NCBI GenBank assembly: GCA_035762345.1
Contig: DASTPE010000035.1
Location: 1 to 14,643 of the forward strand
Origin: SCGC-AG-212-J23 sp035762345
GTDB taxonomy: Bacteria; Pseudomonadota; Gammaproteobacteria; Burkholderiales; SG8-39
Length of the DNA stretch: 14,643 nt
Direction of reading: 5' to 3'
Shown: positions 1 through 5,188 of the stretch, piece after piece
Layout of the letters: each line of letters begins with the position of its first letter
Position numbering within the stretch: position 1 is the stretch's first letter
The notes under the pieces: generated by a model
Told to the model about the DNA's origin: nothing
The model's database searches: none
Seen by the model: the letters and a program-made list of their open reading frames with translations, nothing else
Program-made: the position numbers and the translations under genes

Positions 1-714
1 ATGGACCAGGAGCACGCCGCCTCGATCGCGCTCCACCACGGCGTCGATGCGCTCCCGGTGGTGGATGCGCGAGGCCGTGCGCTCGGCGTGATGCCCTCGC
101 AGGCGCTGCTCCAGGTCTTGCGCCGCGAGCACGTCGAGGACCTGCACCGGCTCGCCGGGATCAAGCGTGAAGCCGCGCAGGCGCGCCACGCGATCGAGGA
201 TCCGCCGATGCGGCGCGCGCGCCATCGGCTGCCCTGGCTCCTGGTCGGGCTTGCGGGCAGCGCGCTCGCCACCGCGGCCATGGCGGCCTTCGAATCCACT
301 CTCAGCTCGACGATCGCGGTCGCATTCTTCGTACCCGGAATCGTGTATCTCGCCGACGCGATCGGCACGCAGACCGAGGCGATTGCGGTGCGGCGGCTGT
401 CGCTCACGCGCACCGGCCTGGCGCGCCTCCTCGCGGGCGAGCTGCGCACCGGCATGCTTCTCGGCGCAATCCTCGGCCTCGTGAGCTTCTTTCCGGTCTG
501 GCTTCTCTTCGGCGAGCTGCGCCTCGCGGCCGCGGTCGCCACTGCGATCTTTGCCGCCGGGACAATCTCGGCGGGGCTGGGGCTGCTGCTCCCCTGGTGG
601 ATCGCGCGTAGCGGTCGCGATCCGGCATTCGGCAGCGGGCCGCTTGCGACGGTGATCCAGGACGTCCTCAGCCTGCTGGTCTATCTCGGCGTGGTGCGCG
701 CCTTCGGCGTGTAA
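1..714 (+). CDS. mgtE: MgtE-type magnesium transporter, C-terminal part (5' end outside window)
   Basis: Inner-membrane Mg2+ channel/transporter of the MgtE/SLC41 family. The visible 237 residues hold the end of the second CBS domain (residues 1-45, including LPVVDARGRALGVM), a basic linker helix, and the membrane domain from about residue 78 with roughly five hydrophobic segments. The C-terminal stretch GRDPAFGSGPLATVIQDV matches the family's conserved DP-x-SGP-xAT-x-xD segment that lines the ion pore. MgtE proteins are usually about 450 aa with an N-terminal domain and two CBS domains, so the first base of the window is inside the gene and the ATG at base 1 is probably an internal Met. The usual GGNAGTQ-like signature appears here as ADAIGTQTEAIAVR, so this is a somewhat divergent member. 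It is convergent with the usp gene at 786, with a strong hairpin between them. Family call is good; the ion is inferred from the family. Confidence 0.85.
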   Translation: MDQEHAASIALHHGVDALPVVDARGRALGVMPSQALLQVLRREHVEDLHRLAGIKREAAQARHAIEDPPMRRARHRLPWLLVGLAGSALATAAMAAFESTLSSTIAVAFFVPGIVYLADAIGTQTEAIAVRRLSLTRTGLARLLAGELRTGMLLGAILGLVSFFPVWLLFGELRLAAAVATAIFAAGTISAGLGLLLPWWIARSGRDPAFGSGPLATVIQDVLSLLVYLGVVRAFGV

Positions 715-756
715 CGCATGGCGCCTCGGCACAGGAAAACGCGGCCGAGCCGAGGA

Positions 757-779
757 GGGCTCCCCCGCTGGGGGGTCCC
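757..779. terminator. GC hairpin between convergent mgtE and usp genes
   Basis: GGG-c-TCCCCC, a 3-nt GCT loop, then GGGGGG-t-CCC gives a stem of nine pairs (one G.T wobble) with a single internal mismatch. Just upstream, CCTCGGC (724-730) pairs with GCCGAGG (749-755) as a second stem with an 18-nt loop. There is no T-run on either side, so intrinsic termination is uncertain. Its position between two converging genes makes a bidirectional end-of-transcript structure likely. Confidence 0.5.
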
Positions 780-785
780 GAACTA

Positions 786-1229
786 TTAGCGGTACACCAG
801 TACCGGAATCTTGGAGAGCTGAATAACCTTGTCGGCGACGCTGCCCAGCGTTAGCCGCACGAGCCCACGGTAGCCGTGGGAAGCCATCAGGATGAGGTCG
901 CACTTGCGCTTCCTGGCCGCTTCGACGATGCCCTCGTAAGGTGTGCGTGCGGTCTGGACCAGCGTCTCGCACGACACGCCTGCTTTCGCCGCGGCGCGCG
1001 CGATCGCGGCCACGTGCTTCTTGGCGGCATCGCGCGCGCGGCGCTCGAACTCAGCGACCATCTGCCGGTCCGCGACGTAGCCTTCGCCGTACAGGCGCAC
1101 CGGCACCGGCTCTACCGCGTAGTAGCCGGTGATCTTTGCGCCCAGCTGCCCAGCCAACGCGATCCCTGCCTTAACCGCCTTGGCCGAGACAGGCGAGCCG
1201 TCGGTCGGAATCAGAATGTGCTTGAACAT
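786..1229 (-). CDS. Universal stress protein UspA family
   Basis: Single-domain cytoplasmic Usp, 147 aa, the normal family length. It opens with MFKHILIPTDGS, the usual first strand and Asp of the nucleotide pocket. It ends with ASHGYRGLVRLTLGSV, which keeps the G-9x-G-S half of the ATP-binding motif; the first Gly of the full G-2x-G-9x-G(S/T) motif is replaced by Ala. ATP binding is therefore likely but not certain. The start is supported by a GGAGG Shine-Dalgarno sequence about 8 nt upstream. It lies 30 bp downstream of the fnr-type gene on the same strand, so it is probably the last gene of that transcript; Usp genes are frequent FNR targets in proteobacteria. A second Usp is at 8681-9124. 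The precise role is unknown. Confidence 0.9.
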   Translation of the reverse strand: MFKHILIPTDGSPVSAKAVKAGIALAGQLGAKITGYYAVEPVPVRLYGEGYVADRQMVAEFERRARDAAKKHVAAIARAAAKAGVSCETLVQTARTPYEGIVEAARKRKCDLILMASHGYRGLVRLTLGSVADKVIQLSKIPVLVYR

Positions 1230-1259
1230 GCGCTCTCCTCCCTGTTGGATCGCGCCATT

Positions 1260-2012
1260 CTAGTGCCTTGTGCCGAGGACGCGCTCGAGGCCCGGGACAT
1301 CCAGAATGCGCACGTGCTTCTGCTGCACCTCGATCAGGTGCTCGGTCTGGAACTGGGAAAAGAGGCGGCTCACCGTCTCGAGCTTGAGGCCCAAGTAGCT
1401 GCCGAGCTCTTCGCGCGTCATGCGCAGATGGAAGTCGGAAGCCGAATAACCGCGGCGCACGAAGCGCCTGGAAAGGTTGAGCAGGAACGTGGCGAGCCGC
1501 TCCTCGGCGCGCATGGATCCGAGCAGCAGCATCACGCCGTGGTCGCGCACGATTTCGCGCGCAAGCACCGCGTGCAGGTGGCGCTGCAATGCCGGCACCT
1601 CGTGTGACATTTCCTCGATCAGGGCATACGGCAGCACGCAGACTTCGCTATCTTCGAGGGCCACCGCGGTGCCGTTGTACGTGCCCGAGCCGAGGCCGTC
1701 CAGGCCGACGAGCTCGGCGCCCATGAAAAAGCCAGTGACCTGCTCCCGGCCGTCGCCGTCGAGCACGCTCGTCTTGAAGAATCCGCTGCGGATCGCATAC
1801 ACGGCGCTGAACTGGGCGCCGGCGTTGAACAGCGCCTCGCCGCGCTTCACGCGCCTGCGCGCATAGACGATGTTCTCAACGCGCTCGAGCTCCTCGGCGC
1901 ACAGGCCTGCGGGAAGACACAGCTCGCGCAGGTTGCAGCTCGCGCAGCTCACTTCGAATTTTTGCGGCATGGGCTTGAACCTCGGTCGGATGGCGATGAC
2001 AGCGGCTTGCAT
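1260..2012 (-). CDS. fnr: FNR-type oxygen-sensing transcription regulator (Crp/Fnr family)
   Basis: Global regulator that binds DNA as a [4Fe-4S] dimer when oxygen is low. At 250 aa it equals E. coli FNR in length. The cluster ligands are all present: C23-x2-C26-x5-C32 near the N-terminus and C125 in SEVCVLPY; C38 is an extra cysteine. The cyclic-nucleotide-type beta barrel covers about residues 35-130, then the dimer helix, then a winged helix. The recognition helix LETVSRLF has E212, S215 and R216, the three residues that read the TTGAT half-site in FNR. The ATG at 2012 is preceded by GAGGAG. It sits 12 bp after a stand-alone receiver gene and 30 bp before a usp gene on the same strand. FNR-like boxes at 5142-5155 and 7538-7551 are plausible local targets. 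FNR, FnrL and Anr names are interchangeable here. Confidence 0.93.
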   Translation of the reverse strand: MQAAVIAIRPRFKPMPQKFEVSCASCNLRELCLPAGLCAEELERVENIVYARRRVKRGEALFNAGAQFSAVYAIRSGFFKTSVLDGDGREQVTGFFMGAELVGLDGLGSGTYNGTAVALEDSEVCVLPYALIEEMSHEVPALQRHLHAVLAREIVRDHGVMLLLGSMRAEERLATFLLNLSRRFVRRGYSASDFHLRMTREELGSYLGLKLETVSRLFSQFQTEHLIEVQQKHVRILDVPGLERVLGTRH

Positions 2013-2024
2013 GTCGTGGGCTCC

Positions 2025-2399
2025 TCAGTGCACGGCAGCCGCGGCGCGCTCGGCGATGACTCTGCGCACGCGGTCCAATTCGCTGCTCTTGTCAAAGAAT
2101 TCGCGCGCGCCCAGGCGCTCGGCGAGCTCGCGGTACGGCTCAGCAACGAAGTTCGAGAGCATGTAGATATCGATTTCGGGCGCCTCGCGGCATACCGCGC
2201 GCAGTACCTCGAAACCGCTCGTCCCCCCGGCGAGCGAGAGATCCAGCACCACGACATCGGGCCGCATTGCAAGGATGTCGCGGATCGCGGCGTCGGCGTG
2301 CTCGGCTTCGCCGATTACGCTCGCCCCCGGGATCGCGCCCAGCATCTCAGCGAGCCGGGTCCGCACCACCGGGGAGTCTTCGACCAGAAAAATTTCCAT
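2025..2399 (-). CDS. Stand-alone response-regulator receiver protein 1
   Basis: CheY-like receiver of 124 aa with no output domain. Phosphorylation machinery is complete: E7/D8 acidic pair, phospho-acceptor D53 in VVVLDLSL, S82 in the Thr/Ser switch position (YMLSNF) and K104 in FFDKSS. It is clearly a paralogue of the receiver at 2469-2822: both share VFLVED/IFLVED starts, AIPG, the NF(A/V)(T/A)E loop and the RLGAR-x-FFDKS end. Without a DNA-binding or enzyme domain it may act as a phosphate sink, a phosphorelay intermediate or a protein-binding switch for the kinase encoded upstream. It is followed after 12 bp by the fnr gene. A 14-bp inverted heptad (2458-2471) lies about 65 bp upstream of its ATG. 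Partner kinase and output are inference. Confidence 0.85.
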   Translation of the reverse strand: MEIFLVEDSPVVRTRLAEMLGAIPGASVIGEAEHADAAIRDILAMRPDVVVLDLSLAGGTSGFEVLRAVCREAPEIDIYMLSNFVAEPYRELAERLGAREFFDKSSELDRVRRVIAERAAAAVH

Positions 2400-2457
2400 G
2401 CCACCAGTGTGGCGGCCGGGCGCCGCGCGCCCTATCGGCGCTGGCTGATATTCAGCG

Positions 2458-2471
2458 TAGGAGCTTTCCTA
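2458..2471. promoter_or_regulatory. Inverted-heptad motif upstream of receiver 1
   Basis: TAGGAGCTTTCCTA, an inverted repeat TAGGA-N4-TCCTA, overlaps the TAG stop of receiver 2 and is centred about 65 bp before the receiver 1 start. The same pattern recurs at 2894-2907 and 7503-7516. Two abutting heptads resemble BvgA/NarL-family sites (BvgA half-site TTTCCTA), so a NarL-type regulator is the likely binder. Motif seen directly; binder inferred. Confidence 0.5.
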
Positions 2472-2822
2472 TTTCGGAGAGAGCGCCGCGCGCAGCAGAC
2501 CGATGTCGTTCGACTTGTCGAAGAACCCGCGCGCGCCCAGGCGCTCTGCCGCCTTGCGATAGCCCTCGGTCGCGAAGTTAGTGAGCACGTAGACCGCGAC
2601 CTGCGGCGCACGGCTCTGCAGCGCCCGCAGCACGTCGAACCCGTTGCCCTGCGTAAGCTGGATATCGAGCACCACGGCGTCGGCACCCGCGCCGAGGATG
2701 CCCTCGACCGCCGCGTCCGCGCCGGCGGCGTAGCCCACCGTCTGCACGCCGGGAATCGCGCTCAGCATCGCCTCGAGGCGCTCGCGCAGCAGCGGCGCGT
2801 CTTCGACAAGAAACACTTTCAC
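2469..2822 (-). CDS. Stand-alone response-regulator receiver protein 2
   Basis: CheY-like receiver of 117 aa lacking any output domain. Active-site residues are intact: E7/D8, phospho-acceptor D53 in AVVLDIQL, T81 in YVLTNF and K103 in FFDKSN. It is a tandem paralogue of receiver 1 (2025-2399), 69 bp away and in the same direction, so the pair arose by duplication. The start codon is GTG (complement of CAC at 2820-2822) with no recognisable Shine-Dalgarno sequence. Two inverted repeats (2835-2861 and 2862-2873) sit immediately upstream in what should be its leader or promoter. A heptad motif lies at 2894-2907. The role is probably in the signalling path of the kinase/regulator pair at 3246-5179, but a direct link is inference. 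Confidence 0.83.
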   Translation of the reverse strand: MKVFLVEDAPLLRERLEAMLSAIPGVQTVGYAAGADAAVEGILGAGADAVVLDIQLTQGNGFDVLRALQSRAPQVAVYVLTNFATEGYRKAAERLGARGFFDKSNDIGLLRAALSPK

Positions 2823-2834
2823 GCGCGCAAGTAT

Positions 2835-2861
2835 GTAGGCCCCGCACCGTCTTGGGGCTAC
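2835..2861 (-). promoter_or_regulatory. Hairpin and adjacent palindrome in front of receiver 2
   Basis: GTAG-g-CCCC (2835-2843) pairs with GGGGCTAC (2854-2861): eight pairs, one bulged G, 10-nt loop. It lies 13 bp before the GTG start of receiver 2. Directly next to it, CTACG-cc-CGTAG (2862-2873) is a perfect 12-bp palindrome. The first could be a leader-RNA structure and the second an operator; neither is a recognised class. Confidence 0.35.
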
Positions 2862-2893
2862 CTACGCCCGTAGTCCAAAGCCGCATTCGATCG

Positions 2894-2907
2894 TAGGAAT
2901 TTTCCGA
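2894..2907. promoter_or_regulatory. Inverted-heptad motif upstream of receiver 2
   Basis: TAGGAATTTTCCGA differs from the perfect TAGGA-N4-TCCTA inverted repeat at one position. Its centre is about 78 bp before the GTG start of receiver 2, a typical upstream activator distance. It is the AT-richest patch in this gap. It is grouped with the copies at 2458-2471 and 7503-7516 as a candidate site for the NarL-type regulator. Confidence 0.5.
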
Positions 2908-2929
2908 GAGTATGTATCCGGCTAAAGGG

Positions 2930-2953
2930 GCAGTCGCCCGAAGGCGGGACTAC
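2930..2953 (-). terminator. UUCG-loop hairpin overlapping the stop of a 31-aa ORF
   Basis: On the minus strand GTAGTC-cc-GCC, loop TTCG, GGC-GACTGC gives a nine-pair stem with a two-base bulge and one G.U wobble, closed by the very stable UUCG tetraloop. The TAG stop of the 31-aa candidate ORF lies within the 5' arm. The sequence after it (CCCCTTTAG) has only three Ts, so it is at best a weak intrinsic terminator; a 3'-end stabilising structure is equally possible. Confidence 0.4.
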
Positions 2954-3045
2954 AGCCAACCGAATAGCTGGGCCAAGAGGGCCGCCAGCCCAGTTGCCGC
3001 TATCGCCGCTGCCGCGTAGATCAGCGTCTTGACCCATTGAGGCAT
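2950..3045 (-). CDS. Candidate 31-aa single-span membrane peptide
   Basis: Small ORF starting MPQWVKTLIY and ending ALLAQLFGWL. After a short N-terminus with one Lys, about 24 residues are Ala/Leu/Ile-rich and could span the membrane once. Third-codon positions are mixed rather than strongly GC, so coding statistics do not decide it. A purine-rich GAGAGGGTG about 7 nt upstream of ATG could serve as a ribosome site, and a UUCG hairpin coincides with the stop. It lies between the two-component pair and the receiver pair on the same strand. I do not recognise a family. It could be a small regulatory membrane peptide or chance. Confidence 0.4.
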   Translation of the reverse strand: MPQWVKTLIYAAAAIAATGLAALLAQLFGWL

Positions 3046-3095
3046 TGCCCACCCTCTCACCGATGGGACGGTCCGACTTGCGGTGGATCAACCTT

Positions 3096-3188
3096 TCACA
3101 CTGCGGAGCCGCCTGTCGCCACTTGCGCGAGTTTCCAGAACACCTTGTCGAGCAGCAGCTTGAAGTACTTGCGCGGCGTGTCGGCCAT
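3096..3188 (-). CDS. Candidate 30-aa amphipathic peptide
   Basis: ORF with ATG at 3188, N-terminus MADTPRKYFKLLLDK and C-terminus VATGGSAV. Residues 6-22 alternate Lys/Arg/Asp with Leu/Phe/Trp/Val and could form an amphipathic helix. Nearly all third codon positions are G or C, as in neighbouring real genes, which argues for coding. It is in the same reading frame as the response regulator that ends at 3246, separated by its TAG and 19 further codons, so it could be decayed coding sequence or a read-through tail. No Shine-Dalgarno site is evident. No family recognised. Confidence 0.33.
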   Translation of the reverse strand: MADTPRKYFKLLLDKVFWKLAQVATGGSAV

Positions 3189-3245
3189 GGCAGCGCAATG
3201 CTGGGGCACGCCGGACGGAACCGGTTGACGCAGATGAAATACTGC

Positions 3246-3863
3246 CTAGAGCAGCCGGTGCTCCATCGCATAGCGCACGAGTTCGGCGGTGCTGCGCAGG
3301 TTGAGCTTGTCGAGGATGCGTGTCTTGTGCGTGCTCACCGTCTTCACCGAGAGGTGCAGACGCTCGCCGATCTCGGTGGGGCCGAGGCCTTCGACCAGCA
3401 GCCGCATCACCTCGAACTCGCGGTCCGAGAGCGATTCGTGCGCCGGCTTGCCGCCCGCCTGCAGCAAGCTCGCGGCCGCGGCCTCGCCGATGTGCACGCC
3501 GCCGGCGGCGATCTTGCGTAGCGCGCCGAGCAGCGCATCGGCCGCGCTGTCCTTGTTCAGGTAGCCGGCGGCGCCTGCCTTGAGCGCGCGCGCGGCGTAC
3601 TGGCTCTCGCCGTGCATCGAAAGCACGAGGATCTTGAGCTTCGGTCTTTCGAGCTTCAGCCGCTTGATAAGATCGATGCCCGAGAGCCCCGGCATCGACA
3701 TGTCGAGCATCACGACGTCGTAGTCGTTCGCCTTGACGGCGGCAAGCGCCTCGTCGCCGTCCGCGGCCTCGCCCGCGACCTGTAGATCGGGCGTCGCGGC
3801 GAGGATCCGCTTCAGCCCGTCGCGCACGATGCTGTGGTCGTCCGCGAGAAGAACGCGGATCAT
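3246..3863 (-). CDS. NarL/FixJ-type (LuxR HTH) response regulator
   Basis: DNA-binding response regulator of 205 aa, normal for the NarL/LuxR class. The receiver domain spans residues 1-120 with D8/D9, phospho-acceptor D54 (VVMLDMSMPG), S82 and K104. The LuxR-type helix-turn-helix covers about residues 143-200 (LSDREFEVMRLL ... TEIGERLHLSVKTVSTHKTRIL). Its ATG overlaps the TGA of the sensor kinase (ATGA, 3860-3863), so the two proteins are translationally coupled and are almost certainly a cognate pair. Regulators of this class bind inverted heptad-like sites; the repeated TAGGA-N4-TCCTA motif in this window is a candidate. The signal and targets are unknown. It is not specifically recognisable as NarL, NreC or UhpA. 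Confidence 0.92.
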   Translation of the reverse strand: MIRVLLADDHSIVRDGLKRILAATPDLQVAGEAADGDEALAAVKANDYDVVMLDMSMPGLSGIDLIKRLKLERPKLKILVLSMHGESQYAARALKAGAAGYLNKDSAADALLGALRKIAAGGVHIGEAAAASLLQAGGKPAHESLSDREFEVMRLLVEGLGPTEIGERLHLSVKTVSTHKTRILDKLNLRSTAELVRYAMEHRLL

Positions 3864-5179
3864 GCCGCGCTCTCCGTCACGAGCCCGCGCAGCGGGACGA
3901 TGAGCTTGAGACGCGTGCCGCCGCGCGGCGCGCGGCCGATGTCGAGCGAGCCACCGAGGAAGGCGATGCGCTCGCGCATCCCTTTTAGCCCGAGCGAGCG
4001 CGCCTTCGCCAGGTCCTCGGGCGCGATACCGCGGCCGTCGTCCTCAATTTCGACGTGCACCACGCTGTCGGTCGCACCGAGCACCACCCAGGCGTTCTTC
4101 GCGCCGGAGTGGCGCGCGATGTTGGTGAGGGACTCCTGCACCGCGCGATAGACCGCGGTGGCGACCGCCTTGGACACGCCCTGCACGTCCTCCGACACGT
4201 CGATCCTGCAGGCGACGCCGGAGCGCTTGGCGAAATCCTCGACCAGCCACGCTGCGGCGTCGGCGAGGCCGAGATCGTCGAGCATCAACGGCCGCAAGTC
4301 GGCCGAGATACGCCGCGTCGAGCCGACCGTGCGGTCAAGGAGCGAGCCCATCTCCGCGGCGCGCGCCGCGAGCTGCGGGTCGGCGGGCAGGCGCTCGCGC
4401 AGCCACCCGAGATCCATCTTGAGCGCGGTGAGGAGCTGCCCGAGCTCGTCGTGCAGCTCGCGCGCGATGTGCGCCTTTTCCTCCTCGCGTGCCTCCAGCA
4501 CCCGCGCCGACAGCTCGCGCAGCTCGCGCTCCGAGCTCTTGAGCGCGTCTTCCGCCTGCTTGCGTCGTGTGATGTCGCGCAGGATCACGGTGTAGTGCCG
4601 GTTGCCCGGCGCGCCGGCCTGCGAGATCGAGGCCTCGATCGGGAATTCCTCGCCCTCATTCTTCTCGTTCATGCGCAGCGCCCACAGCGTGGTGACGTCG
4701 CCCATGCGCCGGCTGGTGACGCCAGTGCTGCCGAAGTGCTCGATGTGCTTGCGGTGCGGCGCGCGAAAGCGCGCCGGCAGAAAACGGTCGAGCGAGCTGC
4801 CGAGCGCGTCCTCGCGCCGCACGCGGAATACCTGCTCGGCGGCGCGGTTGAAGAGCACGATCCTCTGCTTTTCGTCCACCGAGATGATCGCGTCCATCGC
4901 CGAGTCGACGATCGAGGCGAGCTGCGCCTCGCTCGCTTCGGTGCGGTGGTCGGCGAGCAGCACCTCGCGCGCGGCGACCACGATGCCCGCGCCGATCACC
5001 AGCATGTCGGCGATGATCACGGTTCCGAGCAGCCACGGCGCGTCGAGCCCGCGCAGGAAGGCAACCACATTCATCCCGACGAGCACCGCGAGCGACGCAG
5101 CGCCGGATGCCACCACCACCGGGTGGCGGAAGTAGCTTCGTTTGACCGAGGTCAAAGGTCCCGGTCCCTCAGCCTTCAT
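3860..5179 (-). CDS. Membrane sensor histidine kinase with PAS domain (HisKA_3/NarX-NreB class)
   Basis: Sensor kinase of 439 aa. Two transmembrane helices (about residues 20-42 and 48-70) with almost no periplasmic loop are followed by a PAS domain (about 85-205), a short coiled coil, HisKA_3 with H243 in ARELHDELGQLL, and a HATPase domain with N353 (QESLTNIARHSG), DGRGI (381-385) and GLKGM (397-401). This is the kinase subclass that pairs with NarL-type regulators, encoded next with a 4-bp overlap. Only one cysteine (C324) is present, so an NreB-type Fe-S sensor is excluded. H142 aligns by eye with the FixL heme ligand position, but this His is common in non-heme PAS domains. The ATG has AGGGG 3 nt upstream and lies 9 bp from the divergent hemN ATG. 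The first 15 codons are AT-richer at position 3 and contain an FNR box, so the true start may lie downstream. Confidence 0.92.
   Translation of the reverse strand: MKAEGPGPLTSVKRSYFRHPVVVASGAASLAVLVGMNVVAFLRGLDAPWLLGTVIIADMLVIGAGIVVAAREVLLADHRTEASEAQLASIVDSAMDAIISVDEKQRIVLFNRAAEQVFRVRREDALGSSLDRFLPARFRAPHRKHIEHFGSTGVTSRRMGDVTTLWALRMNEKNEGEEFPIEASISQAGAPGNRHYTVILRDITRRKQAEDALKSSERELRELSARVLEAREEEKAHIARELHDELGQLLTALKMDLGWLRERLPADPQLAARAAEMGSLLDRTVGSTRRISADLRPLMLDDLGLADAAAWLVEDFAKRSGVACRIDVSEDVQGVSKAVATAVYRAVQESLTNIARHSGAKNAWVVLGATDSVVHVEIEDDGRGIAPEDLAKARSLGLKGMRERIAFLGGSLDIGRAPRGGTRLKLIVPLRGLVTESAA
5141..5156 (+). promoter_or_regulatory. FNR-type box of the hemN promoter
   Basis: TTTGACCGAGGTCAAA contains the symmetrical TTGAC-cgag-GTCAA (5142-5155), two changes from the FNR/Anr consensus TTGAT-N4-ATCAA. 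Its centre is 40.5 bp before the A of the hemN ATG at 5189, and CATAGT (5177-5182) fits a -10 element. This is class II FNR activator geometry with transcription starting at about the ATG itself. It lies inside the 5' coding part of the divergent kinase gene. Anaerobic control of hemN by FNR is well established in proteobacteria. Confidence 0.7.
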
Positions 5180-5188
5180 AGTCCCCTA

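Larger units (their letters stand above)
2823..3245 (-). other. 423-bp gap between NarL-type regulator and receiver 2
   Basis: No conventional gene fits here. Read on the minus strand it holds, in order: an in-frame extension of the response regulator reading frame after its TAG, ending in a 30-aa candidate peptide (3188-3096); a 31-aa hydrophobic candidate peptide (3045-2950); a UUCG hairpin (2930-2953); a heptad motif (2894-2907); a 12-bp palindrome (2862-2873); and a leader hairpin (2835-2861). The longer overlapping frames of 60-160 aa in this gap have no recognisable domain. It probably contains the end of the kinase/regulator transcript and the promoter of the receiver/fnr/usp transcript. 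Confidence 0.6.

Noticed and set aside
876..1607. 243-aa plus-strand frame
   Set aside because: Antisense shadow of usp and fnr, no domain, composition typical of a complementary GC-rich frame.
1962..2873. 303-aa plus-strand frame across the receiver genes
   Set aside because: Antisense to both receivers, with two repeats that simply reflect the receiver duplication; no recognisable domain.
3025..3042. TTGACCCATTGAGG as an FNR site
   Set aside because: The second half-site does not match ATCAA or GTCAA; it falls in the candidate 31-aa ORF.
4055..5188. Long in-frame upstream extension of hemN (would make an 841-aa protein)
   Set aside because: It is antisense to the well-supported kinase, rich in Arg/His/Ala as expected for a shadow frame, and HemN family length and N-terminus fit the ATG at 5189.
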